A stretch of DNA of 64,000 bases from Dasypus novemcinctus (GCF_030445035.2 NC_080702.1:11850029-11914028); one strand, 5' to 3'; positions 24,771 to 37,169 are shown, counted from the stretch's first letter. The notes: generated by a model not told the origin, from the letters alone. Numbers and translations are program-made.

Positions 24771-25581
24771 GAGTGTGCGGGGGCCGGGGTGAGGGGCGCC
24801 TGCGCGCCTGGGCGGCGGTGGGCGTGGCCGGCCCAGGGCGCTGGGGCGCCTGCGCCCTGTTCCCGGCTCGGGGGGCGTCGGAGAGCGGTCAACGGCGGCG
24901 CGAGAGGCCCGGCGCCTGCACCCCGGCGCCGGCTGGGCGCCCCGAGAAGAGGGGGTGGGGCGGAGGCAGCGGATGGAGCGAGAGGGGGCTTGGATCCCAC
25001 AGGGCTGTTGGATGCGCTTCTCCCGCTGGCAGGTGTCGGCACTAATTGCTTCCCTCTGTGGCGAGGGCCATCTTCTCCCTCTCAGCTGCCCTGGGCAAGT
25101 CCAAGAACCTGAGCGCAGGTGGTGCACCTGGGCTGAGGCTCAGGTCGCAGCTGGCACGGGGCCTGTCCAGAGACATGCAGGCATCTGTCTCCTGAGCATG
25201 CACAAACCCAGTGCCAGGCTCAGCTGCAGCCAAAGTGACTGAAGAGGCACGGGGCGGGAGGCCCCTCTGCAACCGACGCCCCCCCAGGCAAGAGCACGGA
25301 TTCCCAAGTAGGGCCCACCGGCAGGGCCCTGGGGCCCAGAGCCACCTGCCATCCGCGTAGACCCGGGTGTCCCCGCAGCCCTCAGGAGCACCAGTGCCCA
25401 GGGCTTTATCGACTAGGCAGCTGCGCCAAGGCCAGAAGGGCTATCTGCTTTCGGGTGGAAATCTTGACAGGATACCTGTGGAACTGCCTGCTAGGGTAGC
25501 TAGGAAGGACAATCAATAGGAAAATCACCTGGTTGCGTGGCTTGCTCTGGCCGAGCGAAATGTGCTGAAGATGACGGGCTC

Positions 25582-25638
<57 letters not shown>

Positions 25639-26948
25639 AAAAGTGATGGTTACGACACCAGTCAGGGCCCAAACAAGCCATACGTCCGCTTCGGACGGTC
25701 ACCATGGCTGCTGAGAATGTCCCTGGTCCATGGAACACCTGGACCTGTAAGCCCACTTGACCGCAGTGCCTCAAGGGAGCAGAAACGATTTCCACGGAAA
25801 AGTCTCACCACCCAATAGGTACGCAGTGCCGATTTGCGTCCCCCGAGCCCAGAGAAAAGGAAATCGCTCGTTCCTACGGTCCGAAAGAGGAGGGCGAGAG
25901 GAGAAAGGGCTGGCTCATTGGTAGGGGTCGTAGGGGTGCGCAGGGGCCCCTCTCATGCCAGAAAAGAAACAGAGAGAAAGAGAGGTCAGGGAGAAGGCAG
26001 AGGGAAGACTCTGGGCCTCTCCTCTCTGGGAGACAGGCCTGGCAGGGAGCCCAGGCCCAAGCCCGCAGGCCGCCGGTGGGAAAGGCCAGGGTTCCCCTGA
26101 GCGAAGGTGGAGGTGACGGCGATGGGAGACAGCTTGTCCGTGACCATTGCCGTGGGAGAGACCTGCAGGGCAACGCCGGCCGGCCCTAGGTAGGCCGCCT
26201 GCTTGACGAGGCCTCGGGGACTTTGGTTGGCGAGGAAGCCCTGTCTGTCTTCAGAGGGAGCCGGCAGCCTGGCCCAACCCAGACCCTTGGCCTGGACCAG
26301 GTGAGCTCTCGGATGGAGAGGGGGTCTCCCAGCAGTCCCCGATCTGGCCCAGGGGTCCCTTCCCCCACAGCCCCTTGGGCAAGGGGCCCTGCCCCTCCCC
26401 CTGCCTTGGAATTCAGCCCTCTGCCCTGCAGCCAGTGTGAGGAAGGAACCATTCCTACCCAACAGTGGCCCCTAGCGGTGGAAGTTGTGGCTCTGACTTT
26501 GGGCAAGGGAGCCGCTTTCTTGTTCCTGGAGCTTCTTCTGTCTCTTGGCTTTTCAGCAGACATCCAGGGGAGAACACCTGTCCAGGACACAATAGCAGAG
26601 CTTCTCTTCTAGCCCAGTCCCCAGCCAGCAGGCTCCTCCCACGTCAGGGGTCCGCCAGCCCTTCCATGCCCGTGGGCTCCTGGTGGCATTCGGTGTCTAG
26701 GTTTCGGAACCCCGTTTCCCCCAGCGCTTGAGGTTTCCTTGGCAGTGGACACGCTCCCCGGGCTGCATCCGGCGGGTCTGGGCAGGATGCCTATCGGCCG
26801 CATCTGTCCCGGCACTGCCACTGGGGACAACTGCCGGGTGGAGCAAAGGCCCCCTCATCGGTCACAACTGTCTTGCCACTCCCGGCCTTGGGCACCTCCC
26901 GCCAGCGGCCACCGTCTCCAGAGCAACCAGGCGGGGCGGGGTCGGGGC
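24771..26948 (+). repeat. Macrosatellite unit 10
   Basis: This 2178-bp unit has the 'ctgttcccggctcgggggg' GC-block variant, 'caatagg' at ~25512 as in unit 5, (TTTA)n at about 25582-25637 and the CTCF-like 17-mer at 26465-26481. Confidence 0.9.
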
Positions 26949-27760
26949 GAGTGTGCGGGGGCCGGGGTGAGGGGCGCCTGCGCGCCTGGGCGGCGGTGGG
27001 CGTGGCCGGCCCAGGGCGCTGGGGCGCCTGCGCCCTGGTTCCGGCTCGGCGGGCGTCGGAGAGCGGTCAACGGCGGCGCGAGAGGCCCGGCGCCTGCCCC
27101 CCGGCGCCGGCTGGGCGCCCCGAGAAGAGGGGGTGGGGCGGAGGCAGCGGATGGAGCGAGAGGGGGCTTGGATCCCACAGGGCTGTTGGATGCGCTTCTC
27201 CCGCTGGCAGGTGTCGGCACTAATTGCTTCCCTCCGTGGCGAGGGCCATCTTCTCCCTCTCAGCTGCCCTGGGCAAGTCCAAGAACCTGAGCGCAGGTGG
27301 TGCACCTGGGCTGAGGCTCAGGTCGCAGCTGGCACGGGGCCTGTCCAGAGACATGCAGGCATCTGTCTCCTGAGCATGCACAAACCCAGTGCCAGGCTCA
27401 GCTGCAGCCAAAGTGACTGAAGAGGCACGGGGCGGGAGGCCCCTCTGCAACCGACGCCCCCCCCAGGCAAGAGCACGGATTCCCAAGTAGGGCCCACCGG
27501 CAGGGCCCTGGGGCCCAGAGCCACCTGCCATCCGCGTAGACCCGGGTGTCCCCGCAGCCCTCAGGAGCACCAGTGCCCAGGGCTTTATCGACTAGGCAGC
27601 TGCGCCAAGGCCAGAAGGGCTATCTGCTTTCGGGTGGAAATCTTGACAGGATACCTGTGGAACTGCCTGCTAGGGTAGCTAGGAAGGACAATCAAGAGGA
27701 AAATCACCTGGTTGCGTGGCGTGCTCTGGCCGAGCGAAATGTGCTGAAGAGGACGGGTTC

Positions 27761-27825
<65 letters not shown>

Positions 27826-29136
27826 AAAAGTGATGGTTACGACTCCAGTCAGGGCCCAACAAGCCATACGTCCGCTTCGGACGGTCACCATGGCTGCTGA
27901 GAATGTCCCTGGTCCATGGAACACCTGGACCTGTAAGCCCACTTGACCGCAGTGCCTCAAGGGAGCAGAAACGATTTCCACGGAAAAGTCTCACCACCCA
28001 ATAGGTACGCAGTGCCGATTTGCGTCCCCCGAGCCCAGAGAAAAGGAAATCGCTCGTTCCTACGGTCCGAAAGAGGAGGGCGAGAGGAGAAAGGGCTGGC
28101 TCATTGGTAGGGGTCGTAGGGGTGCGCAGGGGCCCCTCTCATGCCAGAAAAGAAACAGAGAGAAAGAGAGGTCAGGGAGAAGGCAGAGGGAAGACTCTGG
28201 GCCTCTCCTCTCTGGGAGACAGGCCTGGCAGGGAGCCCAGGCCCAAGCCCGCAGGCCGCCGGTGGGAAAGGCCAGGGTTCCCCTGAGCGAAGGTGGAGGT
28301 GACGGCGATGGGAGACAGCTTGTCCGTGACCATTGCCGTGGGAGAGACCTGCAGGGCAACGCCGGCCGGCCCTAGGTAGGCCGCCTGCTTGACGAGGCCT
28401 CGGGGACTTTGGTTGGCGAGGAAGCCCTGTCTGTCTTCAGAGGGAGCCGGCAGCCTGGCCCAACCCAGACCCTTGGCCTGGACCAGGTGAGCTCTCGGAT
28501 GGAGAGGGGGTCTCCCAGCAGTCCCCGATCTGGCCCAGGGGTCCCTTCCCCCACAGCCCCTTGGGCAAGGGGCCCTGCCCCTCCCCCTGCCTTGGAATTC
28601 AGCCCTCTGCCCTGCAGCCAGTGTGAGGAAGGAACCATTCCTACCCAACAGTGGCCCCTAGCGGTGGAAGTTGTGGCTCTGACTTTGGGGCAAGGGAGCC
28701 GCTTTCTTGTTCCTGGAGCTTCTTCTGTCTCTTGGCTTTTCAGCAGACATCCAGGGGAGAACACCTGTCCAGGACACAATAGCAGAGCTTCTCTTCTAGC
28801 CCAGTCCCCAGCCAGCAGGCTCCTCCCACGTCAGGGGTCCGCCAGCCCTTCCATGCCCGTGGGCTCCTGGTGGCATTCGGTGTCTAGGTTTCGGAACCCC
28901 GTTTCCCCCAGCGCTTGAGGTTTCCTTGGCAGTGGACACGCTCCCCGGGCTGCATCCGCGGGTCTGGGCAGGATGCCTATCGGCCGCATCTGTCCCGGCA
29001 CTGCCACTGTGGACAACTGCCGGGTGGAGCAAAGGCCCCCTCATCGGTCACAACTGTCTTGCCACTCCCGGCCTTGGGCACCTCCCGCCAGCGGCCACCG
29101 TCTCCAGAGCAACCAGGCGGGGCGGGGTCGGGGCGA
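26949..29136 (+). repeat. Macrosatellite unit 11
   Basis: This 2188-bp unit has a GC block with 'ctggttccggctcggcggg' and 'gaagaggacggg' before the (TTTA)n at about 27761-27823, both shared with unit 13. The diagnostic T is at 29010 and the CTCF-like 17-mer at 28651-28667. Confidence 0.9.
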
Positions 29137-29948
29137 GTGTGCGGGGGCCGGGGGGTGAGGGGCGCCTGCGCGCCTGGGCGGCGGTGGGCGTGGCCGGCCC
29201 AGGGCGCTGGGGCGCCTGCGCCCTGGTCCCGGCTCGGGGGGGGGGCGTCGGAGAGCGGTCAACGGCGGCGCGAGAGGCCCGGCGCCTGCCCCCCGGCGCC
29301 GGCTGGGCGCCCCGAGAAGAGGGGGTGGGGCGGAGGCAGCGGATGGAGCGAGAGGGTGCTTGGATCCACAGGGCTGTTGGATGCGCTTCTCCCGCTGGCA
29401 GGTGTCGGCACTAATTGCTTCCCTCCGTGGCGAGGGCCATCTTCTCCCTCTCAGCTGCCCTGGGCAAGTCCAAGAACCTGAGCGCAGGTGGTGCACCTGG
29501 GCTGAGGCTCAGGTCGCAGCTGGCACGGGGCCTGTCCAGAGACATGCAGGCATCTGTCCTCCTGAGCATGCACAAACCCAGTGCCAGGCTCAGCTGCAGC
29601 CAAAGTGACTGAAGAGGCACGGGGCGGGAGGCCCCTCTGCAACCGACGCCCCCCCAGGCAAGAGCACGGATTCCCAAGTAGGGCCCACCGGCAGGGCCCT
29701 GGGGCCCAGAGCCACCTGCCATCCGCGTAGACCGGGTGTCCCCGCAGCCCTCAGGAGCACCAGTGCCCAGGGCTTTATCGACTAGGCAGCTGCGCCAAGG
29801 CCAGAAGGGCTATCTGCTTTCGGGTGGAAATCTTGACAGGATACCTGTGGAACTGCTGCTAGGGTAGCTAGGAAGGACAATCAAGAGAAAATCACCTGGT
29901 TGCGTGGCGTGCTCTGGCCGAGCGAAATGTGCTGAAGATGACGGGTTC

Positions 29949-30001
<53 letters not shown>

Positions 30002-31316
30002 AAAAGTGATGGTTACGACTCCAGTCAGGGCCCAAACAAGCCATACGTCCGCTTCGGACGGTCACCATGGCTGCTGAGAATGTCCCTGGTCCATGAACAC
30101 TGGACCTGTAAGCCCACTTGACCGCAGTGCCTCAAGGGAGCAGAAACGATTTCCACGGTAAAGTCTCACCACCCAATAGGTACGCAGTGCCGATTTGCGT
30201 CCCCCGAGCCCAGAGAAAAGGAAATCGCTCGTTCCTACGGTCCGAAAGAGGAGGGCGAGAGGAGAAAGGGCTGGCTCATTGGTAGGGGTCGTAGGGGTGC
30301 GCAGGGGCCCCTCTCATGCCAGAAAAAGAAACAGAGAGAAAGAAGAGGTCAGGGAGAAGGCAGAGGGAAGACTCTGGGCCTCTCCTCTCTGGAGACAGGC
30401 CTGGCAGGGGAGCCCAGGCCCAAGCCCGCAGGCCGCCGGTGGAAAGGCCAGGGTTCCCCTGAGCGAAGGTGGAGGTGACGGCGATGGGAGACAGCTTGTC
30501 CGTGACCATTGCCGTGGGAGAGACCTGCAGGGCAACGCCGGCCGGCCCTAGGTAGGCCGCCTGCTTGACGAGGCCTCGGGGACTTTGGTTGGCGAGGAAG
30601 CCCTGTCTGTCTTCAGAGGGAGCCGGCAGCCTGGCCCAACCCAGACCCTTGGCCTGGACCAGGTGAGCTCTCGGATGGAGAGGGGGTCTCCCAGCAGTCC
30701 CCGATCTGGCCCAGGGGTCCCTTCCCCCACAGCCCCTTGGGCAAGGGGCCCTGCCCCTACCCCTGCCTTGGAATTCAGCCCTCTGCCCTGCAGCCAGTGT
30801 GAGGAAGGAACCATTCCTACCCAACAGTGGCCCCTAGCGGTGGAAGTTGTGGCTCTGACTTTGGGCAAGGGAGCCGCTTCTTGTTCCTGGAGCTTCTTCT
30901 GTCTCTTGGCTTTTCAGCAGACATCCAGGGGAGAACACCTGTCCAGGACACAATAGCAGAGCTTCTCTTCTAGCCCAGTCCCCCAGCCAGCAGGCTCCTC
31001 CCACGTCAGGGGTCCGCCAGCCCTTCCATGCCCGTGGGCTCCTGGTGGCATTCGGTGTCTAGGTTTCGGAACCCCGTTTCCCCCAGCGCTTGAGGTTTCC
31101 TTGGCAGTGGACACGCTCCCCGGGCTGCATCCGGCGGGGTCTGGGCAGGATGCCTATCGGCCGCATCTGTCCCGGCACTGCCACTGGGGACAACTGCCGG
31201 GTGGAGCAAAGGCCCCCTCATCGGTCACAACTGTCTTGCCACTCCCGGCCTTGGGCACCTCCCGCCAGCGGCCACCCGTCTCCAGAGCAACACCAGGCGG
31301 GGCGGGGTCGGGGGCG
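29137..31316 (+). repeat. Macrosatellite unit 12
   Basis: This 2180-bp unit has a long G-run GC block and 'gagggtgcttgga' near 29352, shared only with unit 14. (TTTA)n is at about 29949-29999 and the CTCF-like 17-mer at 30827-30843. It contains several one-base indels. Confidence 0.88.
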
Positions 31317-32132
31317 AGTGTGCGGGGGCCGGGGGTGAGGGGCGCCTGCGCGCCTGGGCGGCGGTGGGCGTGGCCGGCCCCAGGGCGCTGGGGCGCCTGC
31401 GCCCTGGTTCCGGCTCGGCGGGCGTCGGAGAGCGGTCAACGGCGGCGCGAGAGGCCCGGCGCCTGCCCCCCGGCGCCGGCTGGGCGCCCCGAGAAGAGGG
31501 GGTGGGGCGGAGGCAGCGGATGGAGCGAGAGGGGGCTTGGATCCCACAGGGCTGTTGGATGCGCTTCTCCCGCTGGCAGGTGTCGGCACTAATTGCTTCC
31601 CTCCGTGGCGAGGGCCATCTTCTCCCTCTCAGCTGCCCTGGGCAAGTCCAAGAACCTGAGCGCAGGTGGTGCACCTGGGCTGAGGCTCAGGTCGCAGCTG
31701 GCACGGGGCCTGTCCAGAGACATGCAGGCATCTGTCTCCTGAGCATGCACAAACCCAGTGCCAGGCTCAGCTGCAGCCAAAGTGACTGAAGAGGCACGGG
31801 GCGGGAGGCCCCTCTGCAACCGACGCCCCCCCAGGCAAGAGCACGGATTCCCCAAGTAGGGCCCACCGGCAGGGCCCTGGGGCCCAGAGCCACCTGCCAT
31901 CCGCGTAGACCCGGGTGTCCCCGCAGCCCTCAGGAGCACCAGTGCCCAGGGCTTTATCGACTAGGCAGCTGCGCCAAGGCCAGAAGGGCTATCTGCTTTC
32001 GGGTGGAAATCTTGACAGGATACCTGTGGAAAGCCTGCCTGCTAGGGTAGCTAGGAAGGACAATCAAGAGGAAAATCACCTGGTTGCGTGGCGTGCTCTG
32101 GCCGAGCGAAATGTGCTGAAGAGGACGGGTTC

Positions 32133-32207
<75 letters not shown>

Positions 32208-33527
32208 TTTTAAAAGTGATGGTTACGACTCCAGTCAGGGCCCAAACAAGCCATACGGACCCGCTTCGGACGGTCACCATGGCTGCTGAGAATGTCCCTG
32301 GTCCATGGAACACCTGGACCTGTAAGCCCACTTGACCGCAGTGCCTCAAGGGAGCAGAAACGATTTCCACGGTAAAGTCTCACCACCCAATAGGTACGCA
32401 GTGCCGATTGCGTCCCCCGAGCCCAGAGAAAAGGGAAATCGCTCGTTCCTACGGTCCGAAAGAGGAGGGCGAGAGGAGAAAGGGCTGGCTCATTGGTAGG
32501 GGTCGTAGGGGTGCGCAGGGGGCCCCTCTCATGCCAGAAAAGAAACAGAGAGAAAGAGAGGTCAGGGAGAAGGCAGAGGGAAGACTCTGGGCCTCTCCTC
32601 TCTGGGAGACAGGCCTGGCAGGGAGCCCAGGCCCAAGCCCGCAGGCCGCCGGTGGGAAAGGCCAGGGTTCCCCTGAGCGAAGGTGGAGGTGACGGCGATG
32701 GGAGACAGCTTGTCCGTGACCATTGCCGTGGGGAGAGACCTGCAGGGCAACGCCGGCCGGCCCTAGGTAGGCCGCCTGCTTGACGAGGGCCTCGGGGACT
32801 TTGGTTGGCGAGGAAGCCCTGTCTGTCTTCAGAGGGAGCCGGCAGCCTGGCCCAACCCAGACCCTTGGCCTGGACAGGTGAGCTCTCGGATGGAGAGGGG
32901 GTCTCCCAGCAGTCCCCGATCTGGCCCAGGGTCCCTTCCCCCACAGCCCCTTGGGCAAGGGGCCCTGCCCCTCCCCCTGCCTTGGAATTCAGCCCTCTGC
33001 CCTGCAGCCAGTGTGAGGAAGGAACCATTCCTACCCAACAGTGGCCCCTAGCGGTGGAAGTTGTGGCTCTGACTTTGGGCAAGGGAGCCGCTTTCTTGTT
33101 CCTGGAGCTTCTTCTGTCTCTTGGCTTTTCAGCAGACATCCAGGGGAGAACACCTGTCCAGGACACAATAGCAGAGCTTCTCTTCTAGCCCAGTGCCCCC
33201 AGCCAGCCAGGCTCCTCCCACGTCAGGGGTCCGCCAGCCCTTCCATGCCGTGGGCTCCTGGTGGCATTCGGTGTCTAGGTTTCGGAACCCCGTTTCCCCC
33301 AGCGCTTGAGGTTTCCTTGGCAGTGGACACGCTCCCCGGGCTGCATCCGGCGGGTCTGGGCAGGATGCCTATCGGCCGCATCTGTCCCGGCACTGCCACT
33401 GTGGACAACTGCCGGGTGGAGCAAAGGCCCCCTCATCGGTCACAACTGTCTTGCCACTCCCGGCCTTGGGCACCTCCCGCCAGCGGCCACCGTCCTCCAG
33501 AGCAACCAGGCGGGGCGGGGTCGGGGC
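31317..33527 (+). repeat. Macrosatellite unit 13
   Basis: This 2211-bp unit has a GC block like that of unit 11, the longest (TTTA)n at about 32133-32211, the diagnostic T at 33402 and the CTCF-like 17-mer at 33041-33057. It has many one-base indels. Confidence 0.88.
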
Positions 33528-34201
33528 GAGTGTGCGGGGGCCGGGGTGAGGGGCGCCTGCGCGCCTGGGCGGCGGTGGGCGTGGCCGGCCCAGGGCGCTG
33601 GGCGCCTGCGCCCTGGTCCCGGCTCGGGGGGGGGGCGTCGGAGAGCGGTCAACGGCGGCGCGAGAGGCCCGGCGCCTGCCCCCCGGCGCCGGCTGGGCGC
33701 CCCGAGAAGAGGGGGTGGGGCGGAGGCAGCGGATGGAGCGAGAGGGTGCTTGGATCCCACAGGGCTGTTGGAATGCGCTTCTCCCGCTGGCAGGTGTCGG
33801 CACTAATTGCTTCCCTCCGTGGCGAGGGCCATCTTCTCCCTCTCAGCTGCCCTGGGCAAGTCAAGAACCTGAGCGCAGGTGGTGCACCTGGGCTGAGGCT
33901 CAGGTCGCAGCTGGCACGGGGCCTGTCCAGAGACATGCAGGCATCTGTCTCCTGAGCATGCACAAACCCAGTGCCAGGCTCAGCTGCAGCCAAAGTGACT
34001 GAAGAGGCACGGGGCGGGAGGCCCCTCTGCAACCGACGCCCCCCACCAGGCAAGAGCACGGATTCCCAAGTAGGGCCCACCGGCAGGGCCCTGGGGCCCA
34101 GAGCCACCTGCCATCCGCGTAGACCCGGGTGTCCCCGCAGCCCTCAGGAGCACCAGTGCCCAGGGCTTTATCGACTAGGCAGCTGCGCCAAGGCCAGAAG
34201 G
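33528..34201 (+). repeat. Macrosatellite unit 14, cut by assembly gap
   Basis: Only the first ~674 bp are present, matching unit 12 (long G run near 33627, 'gagggtgctt' near 33745). The sequence stops at the N gap, not at a biological edge. Confidence 0.9.
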
Positions 34202-34401
34202 NNNNNNNNNNNNNNNNNNNNNNNNNNNNNNNNNNNNNNNNNNNNNNNNNNNNNNNNNNNNNNNNNNNNNNNNNNNNNNNNNNNNNNNNNNNNNNNNNNN
34301 NNNNNNNNNNNNNNNNNNNNNNNNNNNNNNNNNNNNNNNNNNNNNNNNNNNNNNNNNNNNNNNNNNNNNNNNNNNNNNNNNNNNNNNNNNNNNNNNNNNN
34401 N
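34202..34401. other. Assembly gap (200 Ns)
   Basis: Exactly 200 Ns join macrosatellite unit 14 to L1 sequence. The round length indicates a placeholder, so the real distance and number of missing units are unknown. Confidence 0.98.
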
Positions 34402-34727
34402 GTAGACTTCCAAGAGATTGATTTACTAGTTGGGGCCTCTTGTCATTCCATATGAATTTGAGGATCAACTTTTTCAATTTCTACAAAAAAATGCTGTAGA
34501 GATTTTGAGAAGTATTGGATTTAATCTGTGGATCACTTTAGGTAATACTGATATTGTAACAATATTAAATCTGAAAGATGGGTGTCACATCTTGCCATTT
34601 AATTAGGTCTTTAGTTTCTTTCAGTAGTGTTTTGTAGTTTTCAATGTACAGGTTATTCATCTCTTTGGTTAAATTTATTCTCAGGTGTTTTTTCCTTTTA
34701 GATGATATAGTGAATGGAATTGTTTTT
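34402..34727 (-). mobile_element. L1 ORF2 fragment (3' part), antisense
   Basis: On the minus strand this reads as degraded L1 ORF2 C-terminal sequence, including the typical 'LILKFIW' stretch near 34440-34477. It is interrupted at 34728 by another L1 3' end. The same arrangement is present at 39766-40095, pointing to duplication. Confidence 0.8.
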
Positions 34728-35289
34728 AATATATTTTTTGTTCTTTTAGGAGATACATAGACTATACAAAATTTTACACAAAATTATAAGGGGTATCCAA
34801 ATGCCCTACTCCCCATACCTTCCACCCTTCCTCACATTTAACAGCTTCTTTCATTAGTGTGGTACATTCACTGCAATTGATGAACACATTTGAAGCATTG
34901 CCACTATGCATGGTTTATAGTTAGCATTTAGTTTAGACTCTTTCCCACTCAATTCTGTAGGTTATGGCAGGATATATAATGTCCTGTATCTGTTATTGCA
35001 GTGTCATTCAGGACAATTCCATGCCCCCCAAAAGACCCCATATTACACCTCCTTTTCTCTCTCCCTACCTTCTGCTCCTCTAGTGACCACTATTTCCACG
35101 ACTGATATAATTTCTTCCATTGCTTGAATACCAATATGTCTATAGTAGAATACCAGTAAGTCCCTCTATTCCATATTTTATTCCCCAATCCTGAAGATTC
35201 TGGGATGGCAATGATGACCACTCGACTTATAATTGAGAGGAGGCTTCAATCCTATATGGCCAGTGATCTGGAGAGTAGGTGTTGTAATT
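34728..35289 (-). mobile_element. 5'-truncated L1 3' end inserted in an older L1
   Basis: This ~560-bp fragment is non-coding and matches the 40096-40737 segment closely by eye. A 15-bp direct repeat, aatggaattgttttt, flanks it at 34713-34727 and 35290-35304. I interpret it as the 3' UTR of a xenarthran L1 lineage from its composition and context. Confidence 0.65.
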
Positions 35290-35304
35290 AATGGAATTGT
35301 TTTT

Positions 35305-36440
35305 GTTTTTTTTTTTTAATTTTTAAAAAAATTTATTGAAGTGTATCACTCATACATAAACATACATAAACAACAAATGTATATTAATAGTTATGAACTT
35401 ACAGAAGAAACATATATAACATCATACAGGACTCCTACACTTCACCCTACCACCAATATCTTGAATTCTTGTTAAACATTTTCAAGTAATGATTCAAGAG
35501 CCTCCTCAAAATATTTCTACTAATGAAAGTATTTTTCCCCTAACCCACCCTATTGTTATCTTTATGTCATTTATATATGAACATACGTAAACAATAATTG
35601 TGTAGTAAAAAATTGTTAACATACAAAGCAAACGTGTAACATTATACCAGGGTCCCATATATCGACCCTCCATCAATACCTTGCATTGTTGTGAGATATT
35701 TGTTATAGTTTATGAAAGAATATTTTCAAAATCTTACTATTTATTATAGTCCTTTTCTTACATTTCGTAGATTTTCCCCCAAACCCACCCTATTATTATT
35801 TTTAAATATATTTTTATGACAGAAGTTGTAAATTTACAAAACCATTGTGCACTTGTGCAGAATTCCCAAACAAAACTCCTCTATCAACACACCACACTAT
35901 GGTGGAATATTGGTTGCAGAAAATATCATCCAATTGTTACCACATCTATAGTGTACATCTGGCACATATTTTCCATACAGCCCCATTACCTACACAGTAC
36001 ATTTTTCACATAAATGAAAGAATATTATATTATTACTGCTAACCATAGTCCATCTGCCACTCCAGTTGTGCTTTTCCTGTGTTTGTCCTCAGTCCCATAT
36101 TGTATATGATCAAATAGGGATGTACCTTTGCTCTAGCCAAGGAAGGACACTCTTGCATCTGTACCGTCAAACACAATTCTCATCCACTAGAGGTTTTCAG
36201 TGCTATTCAGTTCCTGTTATTTTCTAGCTTTCTGTCAATTGGCATTTACAACCCTAGACTACCATTTTCATCCCCATTTATGAACTGGCTGTAACTCACT
36301 ATGTGTTACCGTCCACTCTGTACATTTCCACACTTTTACAGGAAAGCTAATTACAACTTCTACATAGATTAAATATCAGTAGGCATCACAGTCCTCCTTT
36401 TGTCTCCATTAAGAATCCACCACCTACCACCAGGTCTTGA
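35305..36440 (-). mobile_element. L1 3' UTR, antisense
   Basis: It starts with a T-rich run on the plus strand (35308-35325), the reverse complement of a poly-A tail. It continues as AT-rich sequence in which one segment recurs in diverged form ('cccaacccaccctatt' near 35540 and again near 35780). It leads directly into ORF2-like sequence at ~36440, so I read it as the 3' UTR of the L1 extending to about 39490. Confidence 0.65.
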
Positions 36441-37160
36441 AGATATTTTCCTTCATTTTCTTCTAGAAGCTTTATAGTTTTTGCTTTTATATTTATGTTT
36501 TTTGAACCATATTTAGTAAATTTTTGGATCAGGTATGAAATAGGGGTCCTCTTTCTTTCTTTTGGCTATTGATATTCAGTTCTCTCCACACCACCTCTTG
36601 AGTGGGCTGTTCTGCCAGAACTGAGTGGGTTTGACAGGTTAGTCAAAAATCACTTGACCATACATGTGAGGGTATATTTCTGAAGAATCAGTTTGGTTCC
36701 ATTGGCCTATGTGTCTTTCAGGCAGTTCTATGTTGTTTTTATTACCGTAGCTAGGTAATATGATTTAAAGTCTGGAAATGAGAGTCCTACAACTTCACTT
36801 TTCCTTTTTAAAATGCTTCTGGCTCTTTAGGACCCCTTAACCTTCTAAATAAATTTGATCATCATATTTTCAATTTCTTTAAAAAATACTGGTGGAATTT
36901 TTATCAAGATTACATCAAGTCTATATATCAATTTGAGTAGCATTGACATCTTAATTTTAATTCATCTTCCAATCTGTGACCATGGAGTGTTCTTCCACTT
37001 ACTGAGGCCTTTTTTGTTCCCTTTAAACACTGAGTTGTAGTTTTCTGAATGCAAGTGCTTTCCATCATTGGTTAAGTTTATTCCTGAATATTTGTGTGTT
37101 ATCTATCATATTTTATTTTCACCACTCTTTTACACTTTTAGTTACTATATTGATAAAATC
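36440..37160 (-). pseudogene. L1 ORF2 fragment (degraded), antisense
   Basis: The minus strand matches L1 ORF2 downstream of the reverse transcriptase core, in the same region as 39790-40080. Stops and frameshifts are frequent. Most of ORF2 is missing between this piece and ORF1, so the element is internally deleted. Confidence 0.65.
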
Positions 37161-37169
37161 TTCATTTCT

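Larger units (their letters stand above)
4644..34201. repeat. Macrosatellite array, ~2.18 kb unit, 13 complete copies plus one partial
   Basis: A head-to-tail tandem repeat, all units in one orientation. Using the sequence gcctgcgcgcctgggcgg as an anchor, units recur at 4671, 6843, 9021, 11205, 13393, 15565, 17743, 19927, 22125, 24798, 26976, 29164, 31344 and 33555. The spacing is 2172-2211 bp, except for unit 9, which carries a 483-bp LTR insertion. Units look about 98-99% identical by eye. Each has: (a) a ~250-bp CpG-island-like block; (b) a segment ending in a (TTTA)n tract of about 47-79 bp; (c) GC-rich sequence with splice-site-like words; and (d) a CTCF-like 17-mer. Overlapping frames of 60-300 residues occur on both strands but shift with small indels and show no domain I recognise. 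I treat the array as non-coding, possibly transcribed. I do not recognise it as any named macrosatellite. Confidence 0.95.

Noticed and set aside
32210-33166. 318-residue minus frame in unit 13
   Set aside because: Created by several one-base indels in a region of error-like sequence; not open in other units.
4644-34201. CRISPR array or bacterial repeat system
   Set aside because: Units are 2.2 kb with no short repeat-spacer pattern, and the surroundings are mammalian retroelements.
4644-34201. Ribosomal DNA or D4Z4/DUX4 array
   Set aside because: No rRNA sequence and no homeodomain frame are present in the unit.
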